Below, one piece after another: positions 53,762 to 63,330 of a stretch of DNA of 64,000 nt. Numbering within the stretch: position 1 is the stretch's first letter; the number at the start of each line of letters is the position of its first letter. Below the pieces are notes generated by a model, which was not told where the DNA came from, did no database searches, and saw only the letters and a list, made by a program, of their open reading frames with translations. A program made the position numbers and the translations under genes. The DNA comes from SAR324 cluster bacterium (GTDB taxonomy: Bacteria > SAR324 > NAC60-12): positions 1 through 64,000 of the forward strand of contig JANQJU010000005.1 in assembly GCA_028281495.1 (NCBI GenBank), in the 5' to 3' direction.

Positions 53762-55285
53762 ATGTTAGTTGATCGATGGAAGAAAATTAACACATGGTTG
53801 TTGATAACACTCTTGTGCTCAGTAATTGTACATGCAGCACAAACACAAGAATTGGTGGTTGCACTCGAGGCAATGCCCAAAACTTTGGATCCCCGTTTTG
53901 CTGTTGATGCGAATGGGATGCGTATTACCCAGCAGTTGATTTACGAAACGCTTGTCCAGCAAGATTATAATTTGAAGATTGTTCCTTTCCTTGCATCCCA
54001 TTGGGAAACTCCTTCTCCGACAAAATATGTTTTTCATCTCCGAAAAGATGCACGCTTTTCTAACGGTGTACCGTTCACTTCTGAAGATGTAAAGTATACC
54101 TTAGATTCAATAATGGACTCTAAAATAGGATCTCCTTTTTATGGAGTTTTAGATAAGTCTATTAAATCTATTACAATACTTGATAAACATACGATTCAGT
54201 TCGAGTTAATGGCTCCAAAACCTTCTTTCCTATTAGACCTTTTTATTCCTATATTCCAAAAAGCAAAACATGTAGATAGCCAAGAACTTATTGGTACTGG
54301 TCCGTTCCAATTGGAAAGAAAGTCAGCTTCTGAATTGTTGTTTGCTCGCAATCCCAATTACTATGGTAAATCTCCTTTTCTAGAAAAAATTACTTTCAAA
54401 GTAATCAAAGACGACAACACACGATTTTTAAAACTTAAAAAAGGAGATATTGATTTTGTACTCAACGCATTACCAGTGGATAAACTAAAGCAATTTCAAC
54501 GAAACCCCTTGAAAAAGAAATATAAGGCGATTGAGTTTCCAGGACTCAATTATCAGTACTTGGGGTTTAATGTGGAGCATCCCATTTTGAAAGACAAACG
54601 AGTCCGTCAAGCGATAGCACATGCAGTGAATCGAGATGAATTGATTAAATTTTTTAAAAAGGGTCATGCACTGAAGGCTGATAGTTTGTTGATACCGCAA
54701 AACGAATTTTATGTAGAAGGCCTGCCCCAGTATGAATACAACATCGAGAAAGCTGCTGAGCTTCTCGACGAAGCAGGTTATAAAGAAAAAAATGGAAAGC
54801 GCTTTATTCTGGAATATAAAACAACCACTAGCACTGATGCTGTAACACAAGCACGTATCATTAAGTCCCATTTAAAAAAGGTAGGGATAGAAGTGAATTT
54901 ACGCACTTTCGAATGGGGAACTTTTTTTGAAGATGTCAAAACCGGAAATTTTCATCTCTTTTCCTTGCGTTGGGTAGGGGTCTCCACTCCCGATTTCTAC
55001 TACGATTTGTTCCATTCCACCCAATTCCCTCCTGGGAGAAATAGAGTACGTTACGTCAATAAATCATTAGATAAGTTACTTTCAGACGCACGGATTGAAG
55101 GAGACGTTCAGAAACGCAAAGATATCTATCGGCAAGTGCAAATGGTTCTAGCTGAAGATCTGCCTTATCTAAGTCTCTGGCATAACAATAATATTGTATT
55201 ACTCAAAAAAGATATTGCTGGTTATCGCCCTCACCCTAGTGGAGGTTTCCACTCCTTTAAACTTTTGCAAAGAACTGGTTCTTAG
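53762..55285 (+). CDS. ABC transporter substrate-binding protein, peptide/nickel type (SBP_bac_5)
   Basis: 507 aa. Signal peptide (WLLITLLCSVIVHAAQTQ), then the family pattern: VALEAMPKTLDPRFAVDANG, VPFLASHWETPSPTKYVFHL, RKDARFSNGVPFTSEDVKYT, GTGPFQLERK, and DKRVRQAIAHAVNRDELIKF. It binds oligopeptides or other solutes in the periplasm. No permease or ATPase gene is next to it, so it is an orphan here. AAGGAT precedes the ATG. Confidence 0.92.
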   Translation: MLVDRWKKINTWLLITLLCSVIVHAAQTQELVVALEAMPKTLDPRFAVDANGMRITQQLIYETLVQQDYNLKIVPFLASHWETPSPTKYVFHLRKDARFSNGVPFTSEDVKYTLDSIMDSKIGSPFYGVLDKSIKSITILDKHTIQFELMAPKPSFLLDLFIPIFQKAKHVDSQELIGTGPFQLERKSASELLFARNPNYYGKSPFLEKITFKVIKDDNTRFLKLKKGDIDFVLNALPVDKLKQFQRNPLKKKYKAIEFPGLNYQYLGFNVEHPILKDKRVRQAIAHAVNRDELIKFFKKGHALKADSLLIPQNEFYVEGLPQYEYNIEKAAELLDEAGYKEKNGKRFILEYKTTTSTDAVTQARIIKSHLKKVGIEVNLRTFEWGTFFEDVKTGNFHLFSLRWVGVSTPDFYYDLFHSTQFPPGRNRVRYVNKSLDKLLSDARIEGDVQKRKDIYRQVQMVLAEDLPYLSLWHNNNIVLLKKDIAGYRPHPSGGFHSFKLLQRTGS

Positions 55286-55384
55286 CTTCCTCCCTAATGC
55301 CTGTGTAAGATAGATTTCTGTTAGTCGACATTTCCCTCAGTTCAATAATTTAAACAAAATTGTCATTAAACGGGGGATGTACTC

Positions 55385-56245
55385 ATGCAGCTAAAATATC
55401 TGAATTTCACAATAGCTTGGAAAAAATGCTCAAAATATATGGCCGTTATCACAATAATTTTGCTAGCTTGGAATGTTGGCTGGGCTGCACCTAGTTCAGA
55501 TTTATGGGCTAAATGGCAAGGATATGATTCTGGAAATTCTCAGACTATTGATCATGGTGAATGGGATAATTTTTTAAAGAAATATTTAGATACAGAGCAT
55601 TTTTCCGGTGTCTATCGAATGGACTATAAGGCCGTTTCCATTACAGATAAACGTTTTCTTTTCAATTATCTTGAACAGCTTCAGGCACTTCCAATATTAG
55701 AATACAACCGTCAAGAGCAAAAAGCTTATTGGATCAATTTATACAATGCCTTGACAGTGAAAGTGATATTGGATCATTACCCAGTTGAGTCCATAAAAGA
55801 TATAGATATCTCTCCAGGATTCTTTAATTTTGGCCCTTGGGATGCAAAACTACTTAGAATCGAAGGAGAGGAATTATCTCTGAATGATGTCGAGCATCGA
55901 ATCTTGCGTCCTATTTGGAACGATAACCGAATACATTATGCTGTCAATTGCGCTAGTATAGGTTGTCCTAATTTAGCTGGCAAAGCATATACTTCGTCGA
56001 ATATAGAAGAGCTTTTAGATAATGCAGCCAAGGATTACATCAACCATCCTAGAGGAGTTACCTTCGTAAATGGAGAACTCGTGGTTTCAAAAATCTATGA
56101 TTGGTATGAAGAAGACTTTGGAGGCAATGAGTCTGGGGTTATCAATCATTTGATAAAATATGCTGGGGATAATTTAGTCAAGAAGCTTAAGAGTTACAAT
56201 GATGGTTTTGACACAAACTACGATTGGTCATTAAATGAACCCTAG
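55385..56245 (+). CDS. DUF547 secreted protein
   Basis: 286 aa. Signal/TM near the N-terminus (YMAVITIILLAWNVGWAAPS). DUF547 hallmarks: AYWINLYNALTVKVILDHYP, LSLNDVEHRILRP, IHYAVNCASIGCPNLAGKAY, and VSKIYDWYEEDFGG. The Cys pair in NCASIGCPNL with nearby His is conserved in the family and may form an active site. Function is unknown. GGGGGAT precedes the ATG. Confidence 0.93.
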   Translation: MQLKYLNFTIAWKKCSKYMAVITIILLAWNVGWAAPSSDLWAKWQGYDSGNSQTIDHGEWDNFLKKYLDTEHFSGVYRMDYKAVSITDKRFLFNYLEQLQALPILEYNRQEQKAYWINLYNALTVKVILDHYPVESIKDIDISPGFFNFGPWDAKLLRIEGEELSLNDVEHRILRPIWNDNRIHYAVNCASIGCPNLAGKAYTSSNIEELLDNAAKDYINHPRGVTFVNGELVVSKIYDWYEEDFGGNESGVINHLIKYAGDNLVKKLKSYNDGFDTNYDWSLNEP

Positions 56246-56677
56246 CACTGCATAAATCGTAACAAGCAAGATTCATTCTTGGCGTTATGTAATAATTCTG
56301 AACATCTACAAGTAAAACAGCACTATAAGTGTTCTTTTGGTAAGATAAATGAAGATAGGTTTCAAAGGGGTTTCAATGAAAGCAGGGGCAATGTTAAAAG
56401 TGAGGTTGATGAGGGTGGAGCAGAATTAATAACAATAATTTCAGTAGTTTAAACGCTTTAGGCTAGCTTGGTTTCATCAAACTTGCAAGAGAAATGACTT
56501 ATCCCTGCGGAAATAATAACAAAATTCTATTGATAGTTTCATTTTATCCTATTAAAGAAGGCAGTGAGACTAGGGGGAAATGCTGGCTTTGATTCATTTT
56601 GAGGCGGGTGATTTCTCTTAGGTTTTTGTTTTTATTGGCTATCATGTAGTGAGGTTATTTATTTTAATAGGAGGCTT
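56246..56677. other. Non-coding stretch upstream of porin
   Basis: 432 bp. At 56376 a 17-codon frame (MKAGAMLKVRLMRVEQN) resembles the start of the secreted-protein gene at 53027 (MKAGVGVKRW), perhaps a remnant or chance. Otherwise AT-rich with no supported feature; the porin promoter must lie here. Confidence 0.45.
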
Positions 56678-57802
56678 ATGACACTCAAAAGATTGAGAAC
56701 CCTTGTTTTAGTGGCTTTCACTTCCGCTATGCTGGCACAGCCTGTTATGGGTGAGCCAGTACTTTCTGGTGACTTAGAAATTGATACTGATTACGAGGCT
56801 TCGGTCAAAGAAGATGGGACAACAGATGACGACGGTGACCCAGATGATGAAGAAATAACGAAGTTCAATCAAGGAGGACGTGGTAAGATTAGCGTTAAAG
56901 GGAGAAAATCTAAAGGCACCTTGTTTGGTACTGGAGAAGCTAGCATTGAAGCAGGAATCGGCGGTAGTCTGAGTATTGCCGACGTGTATGTAACTTTTGG
57001 AAGCACTGCTTCTAAATTTAATGTGTTGATTGGTCGATATGAGGCAGCTGGTTTGTACTCAAAAGGTGCTGACGTCTTATTTGTCGGAGCCCCTGATGGA
57101 CCGGGCGTTTACGAAGTAAACTTCGCGCGTGGTCGAGGGCCTGGTGCTGTAGGGTTACAGTTCAAAGGAATTGAAAACGTTTCATTGGAACTAAACATAA
57201 TTTGGGGTAATGACGATGATGGTAACAAGTTCGGTTTCCGTCCTTACCTTGATTTTAATGTAGGACCTTTTACGGGCAAAGCTGCTTTCGAACAGTTGAA
57301 TATAACCGCTCAGGATAACGATAGCGACGCAACTACCACCAAATCAGGGGGTGGTGTATTAGGTCAAATCAGCTTTGGAAGCGCAACTTTAGGTGTTAAC
57401 GTGACATCTTCCTCTGTAACTGGTGAAGATGCAGATGGAAATGATATAGATACTGTCCTGACTACTACCGTCGGTGGATTTGTAACAGTAGGTTTGGGTA
57501 GCGGTCGTGAATTCGGCGTAGGTCTTCATCAGACTAGCGAAACAACTGAACATGAGGACACAACTAATGATGACGGAGCGACTGTCGAGCAAGACGATTC
57601 TGAGAAAGACCATACTCAATGGTTCGCATCTTACACTGAGCCTTTGCCATTAGACGGTGCTGCTGTTAAGTTTGCTGTTTCCGGTGCGTCTGCAAACGTG
57701 GAAGATGGAGAAAAAACAGTAGGTGGTGCTGACCAGGGAGATCCAGATGAAGTAACACATACTGCTATTGGTTATCGTGTACGGATTAACTACTCCTTCT
57801 AA
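56678..57802 (+). CDS. Porin-like outer-membrane protein
   Basis: 374 aa. Signal peptide ending near QPVMGEP, then repeated amphipathic strands and an acidic loop (EDGTTDDDGDPDDEE). Strands such as SLSIADVYVTFGSTASKFNV, LGVNVTSSSVTGE and AIGYRVRINYSF; the final Phe is the classic outer-membrane signature. It probably forms a trimeric general porin. AGGAGG precedes the ATG. The very acidic loops favour cation selectivity (inference). Confidence 0.85.
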   Translation: MTLKRLRTLVLVAFTSAMLAQPVMGEPVLSGDLEIDTDYEASVKEDGTTDDDGDPDDEEITKFNQGGRGKISVKGRKSKGTLFGTGEASIEAGIGGSLSIADVYVTFGSTASKFNVLIGRYEAAGLYSKGADVLFVGAPDGPGVYEVNFARGRGPGAVGLQFKGIENVSLELNIIWGNDDDGNKFGFRPYLDFNVGPFTGKAAFEQLNITAQDNDSDATTTKSGGGVLGQISFGSATLGVNVTSSSVTGEDADGNDIDTVLTTTVGGFVTVGLGSGREFGVGLHQTSETTEHEDTTNDDGATVEQDDSEKDHTQWFASYTEPLPLDGAAVKFAVSGASANVEDGEKTVGGADQGDPDEVTHTAIGYRVRINYSF

Positions 57803-57861
57803 GTGTTCCATATCGTTTTGTTACACACATATTACTAACCTAATTTATGAAAAGAGGTTTC

Positions 57862-58203
57862 ATGAAGAACGTCGTAGCAATTCTAGCATCGTTTCTTTTA
57901 ATTGGAGTGGGATCTGCGATGGCCCAGTCTTTGATTCAATTTAGTAGCAATGTGCAAACAGATTTGTATCCGACAGAAGCTGCTGCTTTTAATCAGGCCA
58001 TTACAGTTTCTAGTCAGATCAATTCTGGAAAAAACCAAGTGGCTTTGGGTGATGCTGCTATAGAGTGCCCAAGTGATAATAATCCAACCTTTAAAGTAAG
58101 TAGGATTAAGTTGGAAACCTACTGGTTATCTTCTGCAGGTTCTGCGTCTGAGAAGAAATACTCAGCTCAGATTAATTACACAATCACCTGTCGCAGAAGT
58201 TAA
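57862..58203 (+). CDS. Small secreted protein
   Basis: 113 aa from ATG 57862 (MKNVVAILASFLLIGVGSAM), preceded by AAGAGG; a Met five codons earlier lacks a site. The signal peptide ends near AMAQ. The mature part is beta-rich with two Cys (AAIECPSDNN and YTITCRRS) that may form a disulfide. No family. It lies 59 bp after the porin gene. Confidence 0.6.
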   Translation: MKNVVAILASFLLIGVGSAMAQSLIQFSSNVQTDLYPTEAAAFNQAITVSSQINSGKNQVALGDAAIECPSDNNPTFKVSRIKLETYWLSSAGSASEKKYSAQINYTITCRRS

Positions 58204-58345
58204 TTGAATCGGTTGAATCATTGGGGGAGGTGTCTTTTGTCTTCTGCTGTACTGTAAGCTTTGATATGATGAGCACAGTACAGCTTTGGACATAGGATGT
58301 TGATCCTAAATCGTTAACTAAAATCTCTTTAAAGGAAGGAGTCTT

Positions 58346-58879
58346 ATGGGTACTCACTTCAAAAAAACAGTCCGACATGCTGCCTTGATGACAGTAGCAG
58401 GATTTCTTGGAGTATCCCTGTGCTTGGCTTTTGCTCCGTCTGCATTTGCGCAAAAGAAAATTCAATCGAGTAAAAGCCTTGTCAAATACCGACAGATTTT
58501 CATGGACGTCAAGGCGAAACATAATCAAGGTATTAAACTTCTTACAAGAGGGTCAAAATCGGGCGTAGCAATTCCAGCTGTGGATCGAATTGAGCAGATT
58601 ATAAGCCATTCAAAAGCTTTAGCTGAGATGGCTCCACAAATGCTAAGCTTGTTCCCGAAAGATTCTTTTGGATCCGAATCTCGCGCAACTGAAGGTATCT
58701 GGGATGAGGCCGGAGAAATTTCTGCTGAATTTCAATACAAGGCCGGAAATATGCGTGGCCATGCAGAAGAGTTAGTGAAAGTTGCAGAAAAGGGGAATAT
58801 GAATGAAATTCGAAGGCAAGCGGCTCAGTTGGCATTAGCTTGTAGAGAATGTCATTCGGATTTCCGTGAAGAAGAATAA
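58346..58879 (+). CDS. Cytochrome c'-type protein
   Basis: 177 aa. Signal peptide (about 1-35, ending FAQ), four-helix layout, and a single C-terminal haem site CRECHSDFR, the position typical of cytochrome c'. Other family marks: the mature start with RQIFMDVKAKHNQ (Met at the distal-site helix) and AAQLALACRECH. It binds NO or carries electrons in the periplasm. GGAAGGAG precedes the ATG; a clear terminator follows. Confidence 0.9.
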   Translation: MGTHFKKTVRHAALMTVAGFLGVSLCLAFAPSAFAQKKIQSSKSLVKYRQIFMDVKAKHNQGIKLLTRGSKSGVAIPAVDRIEQIISHSKALAEMAPQMLSLFPKDSFGSESRATEGIWDEAGEISAEFQYKAGNMRGHAEELVKVAEKGNMNEIRRQAAQLALACRECHSDFREEE

Positions 58880-58907
58880 CAGACGGAAAACAAATCAAGA
58901 TTTTTTG

Positions 58908-58948
58908 AACGGCATGCTACTTACAATAGTAACATGCCGTTTTTTTTT
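58908..58948 (+). terminator. Rho-independent terminator after cytochrome c' gene
   Basis: AACGGCATG (58908-58916) pairs with CATGCCGTT (58933-58941), with a second short stem TACT/AGTA inside; a run of nine T follows. Confidence 0.9.
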
Positions 58949-59239
58949 GGAAATTTGTCTATTTATTTGCAAACAATTTTTTCTAGGTTGTATGGCCAAA
59001 CCTTCCAGTTAGCAATTAACAGGCATTGAATATTTTCAGTTCTATTGGGCCTGTCAAAGCAAAGAGTTAAAAATCTACAAGCAAATGCTCTCTATTCAAT
59101 TTTCACTATTTTCTTAGAACACTAAAACCGTAGAACAAAGTACAATATTCAGCTCTTCAGAAATCCCTATCTTTTCGATCCTTTCCTCTTAAAAAGCTAA
59201 AACAAAATTTTCTGACAGATTTCGTAAACCAGCACACAA

Positions 59240-60214
59240 TTATCCCATTAGTGATTTACTATCATGATTCCGTAAGCGGATAAATTCATCAACCGTTTGG
59301 CGAAAAGCTCCGTCTTCCTCCAAAAACAGTTTTCTAAAGAAGAAGGCACGGCTGAGTAGTATCCGAGCTGATTCCTGAGTAGGAAGGTCATATTTGCATT
59401 TTAAAACGCAGTGGTCGGCATGTTCAACGAGGGCGGGGGGATGAATTGGCAGTTTAACAGGTCGATTTAAATCTTTATGTATGAACGTCACAAACGACAT
59501 TTTCGACAAATCTATCCACTCTTGCCAGTATCCCATTTTCACTTTAGCCCTAAATCGGGTAATGCTGATATCAATGACATCAGCTTGTAAAGAAAGAGTT
59601 TCATCCTGATCGGTCACTTGGCATTGGAGTCCTTCAATAGGCATGTGAAGTGCGTACTCCATATTGATATCGGATAGCATAGTCCTGAGGGAACGTTTAG
59701 TTTCCTGTTTCATTGTCCCTAAATAAATGTGAATCAATAAGGCTGGAACGTAAGCAATTGCCATAAGAAAGTGAAGAACTAACAACATATTTCGAACAGT
59801 CGGAGCTTCGCTTTCTCTTAGAAAGAAAAGACCAAGACCACTTGCAAGCATGAAAAAAATAAAGCCGATTGAAAACATAAGAAAATAGCGTTGTTTAATA
59901 ATAAGCTTATCTGAGGCAACTCCCTGTTTAACATTAAACTTGTCACGAAAAATTAGAGAGAATGACATAATTACTAGTGTTGCAATCCATAATAATCCTG
60001 TAATCCAATGAATTGTTCGGAAGTCTTGGCTGTCAAAATGCCCAATAAAACTAAGTTCGAAAATTTGTACGATTCCTAAAATGAGTAAGACAATTATAAA
60101 AAAGGCGTTGATCCAGTGAAGCCAACGAATTTTGAGAGGAAATCGGGAAATAGGAATATACTCCTCGGGAAGTAATAGTTCAAAACCGATATCTTTAGAT
60201 GCGTTTTTATTCAT
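59240..60214 (-). CDS. Cytochrome b (b561/FdnI-like) with PilZ-like C-terminal domain
   Basis: 324 aa from ATG 60214 (MNKNASKDIGFELL), placed by GGGAGAAG upstream. Four membrane helices with haem-ligand His: PLKIRWLHWINAFFIIVLLI, TIHWITGLLWIATLVIMSFS, VLHFLMAIAYVPALLIHIYL, as in formate-dehydrogenase/hydrogenase gamma subunits. The last about 125 aa (LQADVIDISITRFRAKVKMG) look PilZ-like, with DIS but no RxxxR, so c-di-GMP binding is doubtful. It probably passes quinol electrons to the adjacent pentahaem protein (172 bp away). Confidence 0.75.
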   Translation of the reverse strand: MNKNASKDIGFELLLPEEYIPISRFPLKIRWLHWINAFFIIVLLILGIVQIFELSFIGHFDSQDFRTIHWITGLLWIATLVIMSFSLIFRDKFNVKQGVASDKLIIKQRYFLMFSIGFIFFMLASGLGLFFLRESEAPTVRNMLLVLHFLMAIAYVPALLIHIYLGTMKQETKRSLRTMLSDINMEYALHMPIEGLQCQVTDQDETLSLQADVIDISITRFRAKVKMGYWQEWIDLSKMSFVTFIHKDLNRPVKLPIHPPALVEHADHCVLKCKYDLPTQESARILLSRAFFFRKLFLEEDGAFRQTVDEFIRLRNHDSKSLMG

Positions 60215-60386
60215 ATTACTTCTCCCACAAATAAGGATGAGTAATGAGTAACCATATGACGTAGTATTATTGGACTGGGAGAACCCTTGGTTTTGGATCC
60301 ACACTATGGAAAAAGCATGATCAAAAGGGCCAAATTGCAATCAGGGATGGCACCGCCAGAAAAGTTATGGTTGGATGTTCCAGTTT

Positions 60387-60941
60387 TTATAGTAGAAATC
60401 CTGTTTCCGGATCGTAAAACAAATGATATTCTTTGCCCGTGAGAGCATGGCAACTAATGCAACGATGATCCTTAAATTCTTTGGCTAAATCGAATTCATC
60501 CATCAATTCATGGGCAAACTCAGTTGCTCTACGACTGTGGTGATGGCACTGAATGCATTGCCCCTGTTTGTACTCGTCTCTGGTTGTGAGATTGTTATGG
60601 CATTCAGTGCATTTCAATTTAAAATGATATTGCCTTCCAACTAGAGGAAGGGAGGTATCGTGATATAAAGCCATGGTAGACTTTTCCCAACCAGTTTCGT
60701 GGGGTTGATGGCAGCTATTGCAGGTTCCCAAGTCTGGATGAATCGATTCTCGGACAGCATGACAACTATCACAACGTCTACTCAGTCCCCAATAATTGAT
60801 ACCAATCTCGCCAATGAAACCAGCACCATGGCCCAAAAATCCCACTTGAAAAAACTCCTTGTATGGTTTTGCATGACGACGTTCTTTTTCACAGCCTATA
60901 AATAAAAAGGCAAAAATAAGTACATAGGTGATTTTTTTCAT
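60387..60941 (-). CDS. Pentahaem c-type cytochrome lipoprotein
   Basis: 184 aa from ATG 60941, placed by AGAAGGGAC. Lipobox FIGC (Cys17). Five CxxCH haem motifs: CDSCH, CNSCH, CTECH, CIQCH, CISCH, spaced as in NapC/NrfH-like small multihaem proteins but without a TM anchor. It is an envelope electron carrier. First gene upstream of the cytochrome b gene, likely its redox partner. Confidence 0.9.
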   Translation of the reverse strand: MKKITYVLIFAFLFIGCEKERRHAKPYKEFFQVGFLGHGAGFIGEIGINYWGLSRRCDSCHAVRESIHPDLGTCNSCHQPHETGWEKSTMALYHDTSLPLVGRQYHFKLKCTECHNNLTTRDEYKQGQCIQCHHHSRRATEFAHELMDEFDLAKEFKDHRCISCHALTGKEYHLFYDPETGFLL

Positions 60942-61160
60942 CGTCCCTTCTGTGGTTATTAGTCTTGCCAAGGATATTTTATCCACAGGTCGATATTTTC
61001 AGGGTGAGAAAGGGGGCCGGAAGAAGGTTTTCGAGCACTCAGAAGGCCCAAGGCTCTTAAAGCTAAACCTGACACCATCTGGATTTTTTGTCAATTATTC
61101 TCACTGAGATTCCAGGGCATCCAGAATTGATAACTCATCAATAATATGAGCCTGTGATCA

Positions 61161-62225
61161 TCATAAATATTTACTGAATTGTACTAGGGTTTCAAGGTTA
61201 TAGACATCGCGGGAAAAGGTAGGGATTTTATGGACTAGCATGGTTTTGAAATGAGGAGAAAGAAAGCGGTCAAGCACTTGCTGTTCATACTCTGATTGAC
61301 GAGCATTTTGCACTGCTAAGTATTGTAATTCAGTTTGCAGAATGCTTGAGATATTCGATGAGATTTGCGTGGAAAAATTTGGAGTACATTTATTGATAAT
61401 CAACCCTCTCAGTGAAAGACGAAATTCTTGAAATTTGTGATAAAGTAACTCGGATTCCCGTAAGTGCTGCTGTTGTGGACTTGTAATAATTAGAAAAGCT
61501 GTATCAGGACTTGCGAGCAATCGAGAGACACAATCGGCTTGTTCTTTGAACACCTCGTACATTCCGTGAAAATGAGACAAAAAATCTGACAAATCCTTGA
61601 GGAAATAAGAGCCAGTCAGTTTTTCAAAAATTTTTAGCGCCAAATTCTTACCTCTACGAGTCCACCGAAAACTAGGAGATTTCACATCTACACTTCCTAA
61701 GATAAAAAATTTGAAAACCGATTGGCTAAAAAATTCCTTCAAGTTCAGGGGAGCCATGATGAAATCGAGCGCATTTTGGGAAGGGGGGGTATCCAAAACG
61801 ATCAAATCATAGTCCCCCTCGGAATAGATTTGATACAGTCTCTCCATAGCACCGTATTCATGGGCACCGCCTAAATTCTGGCTCAATTGCTGATAAATGT
61901 GATTGTTGCGAATTTTCTGGATTTGCTGTTCAGACGACGCATTCTGTTCGATGATAGTCTCCAGAGTTTGCTTCACATCAAGCATCATTGCCCACATTTG
62001 CCCAGAAAATTCGAAAGGTAGTTCGACTTTCTTGGGTTCGTTGGTTAACGAACCGATACCCAAGCTATCCGCTAAACGTTTTGCAGGATCTATAGTTAAA
62101 ACGATTACCTTTTTTCCCAAACTGGCTGCTCGAATTCCAAGAGCAGCGCTAGTTGTTGTTTTTCCCACTCCTCCACATCCGCAACAAATTAGAATTCGTT
62201 GATTTAGCAATAAGTCATGCAACAT
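61161..62225 (-). CDS. ArsA/GET3-like ATPase 1
   Basis: 354 aa. Deviant P-loop CGCGGVGKTTTSAALGIRAA: the signature Lys is replaced by Cys, as in the paired ArsA-like proteins of Actinobacteria and others. IDPAKRLADSLG (family: TDPA), LIVLDTPPSQNALDF (Walker B, Switch II). Downstream partner of ArsA-like 2 (45-bp gap). The lack of arsenite-binding Cys triad and of an arsB gene argues against arsenic efflux. Target unknown. Confidence 0.9.
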   Translation of the reverse strand: MLHDLLLNQRILICCGCGGVGKTTTSAALGIRAASLGKKVIVLTIDPAKRLADSLGIGSLTNEPKKVELPFEFSGQMWAMMLDVKQTLETIIEQNASSEQQIQKIRNNHIYQQLSQNLGGAHEYGAMERLYQIYSEGDYDLIVLDTPPSQNALDFIMAPLNLKEFFSQSVFKFFILGSVDVKSPSFRWTRRGKNLALKIFEKLTGSYFLKDLSDFLSHFHGMYEVFKEQADCVSRLLASPDTAFLIITSPQQQHLRESELLYHKFQEFRLSLRGLIINKCTPNFSTQISSNISSILQTELQYLAVQNARQSEYEQQVLDRFLSPHFKTMLVHKIPTFSRDVYNLETLVQFSKYL

Positions 62226-62270
62226 ATTGAGTGGCTCCTAGCAAGTACAACCGAAGTGGCTAAATATGGC

Positions 62271-63218
62271 TTATCTATCGGTTTGAGAATTGATCCAATG
62301 CTGTAAGAGTTGTGTTTCGAATGTATGGCAAAATTCAAGATAAGGGGTGCCTCCGAATATGAATGGAAGCGCATATACAAGAGAGCTTGAATGTTTTCTT
62401 AGCAATGCACTCTGTTCATTGCTATCGAGGTAGCGCTGGCGGGCGAAGTTGACCATTTGCTGTATCGCATCAGATAGTCGGTCACGCTCGGTTTCGTATA
62501 TTTCGGAGGCTTCGGCAGACAAAGGGAGGTGAAGAGTTTTATTCAAAAACACGGGGCCGAGTTGTATTTCCAAATCATGTTGTGCGAGATCCATAAAAGT
62601 TAAGGTTTCTCGAATTGCCAGCGCTTCGGGGAGACATGTCAGAACTAAACAAGTCCGTTCTGGATCGCTGATCAGCCGGAACATTTTAGATGTTTCGTGG
62701 GAAACGATTCCTCTTCGGAAAATATTTAAAACTACCGAGGGTATGTTGAGCAGAGTGGCTGCATGGCCAGTCGAAGGTAAGTCCACAATCACATGATCCC
62801 ATTTAGGGGCGAACCAAAATGTCCGTTGACGACACTCCCAATAAATTTTTCCTAAAATTAAGAGATCGTTCAAGGCAGGGGCCGCACGCCTCAACACATC
62901 CAATTCCGTCGAACTCTCAAAGAAGCGATGGTAGATCGTCTCACTTTTGAACTTCAAGAGCATATATTCTTTGAAGGAGCTATTGGGGGTGATCACGATC
63001 TGCGATAATTGCGGATAGGCTGCTAAGTATTGCTGTTCCCAAGAATCTTGGGCTAACCGATTGATATGGCACAATAATACACGTTTTCCTTGCTTGGCTG
63101 CCATTTGAGCGAGGAATATGGCTAAAGTCGTTTTGCCGGTTCCTCCTTTCCCCGAAACAAAGATGAGCTGCCGAGTAAATAGAGAAGCCAAATCAATTGG
63201 ATCTGATGAGAGATGCAT
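62271..63218 (-). CDS. ArsA/GET3-like ATPase 2
   Basis: 315 aa from ATG 63218, with AAGGTG upstream. Canonical deviant Walker A SGKGGTGKTTLAIFLAQM with the signature Lys, Switch II VIVDLPSTGHAATLL; no TDPA motif (LLCHINRL instead). It likely forms a heterodimer with ArsA-like 1, one with and one without the signature Lys. Role probably in membrane or protein-targeting processes; unproven. Confidence 0.9.
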   Translation of the reverse strand: MHLSSDPIDLASLFTRQLIFVSGKGGTGKTTLAIFLAQMAAKQGKRVLLCHINRLAQDSWEQQYLAAYPQLSQIVITPNSSFKEYMLLKFKSETIYHRFFESSTELDVLRRAAPALNDLLILGKIYWECRQRTFWFAPKWDHVIVDLPSTGHAATLLNIPSVVLNIFRRGIVSHETSKMFRLISDPERTCLVLTCLPEALAIRETLTFMDLAQHDLEIQLGPVFLNKTLHLPLSAEASEIYETERDRLSDAIQQMVNFARQRYLDSNEQSALLRKHSSSLVYALPFIFGGTPYLEFCHTFETQLLQHWINSQTDR

Positions 63219-63330
63219 CACCTTGCAAAAATTCTCCTAAAGATTTGAAATACGATGCCGATAACAAAATTACGATTCCTTGAGCAGCTAAATATCCCCA
63301 CCCCGCAACCTTTTGAAATGAGGACGAGCT

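Noticed and set aside
56376..56429. Remnant of a duplicated secreted-protein gene
   Set aside because: The likeness (MKAG and a few residues) is too short to exclude chance.
61161..63218. Arsenic resistance operon
   Set aside because: ArsA-like proteins lack the metal-binding Cys set and no arsB, arsC or arsR lies nearby.
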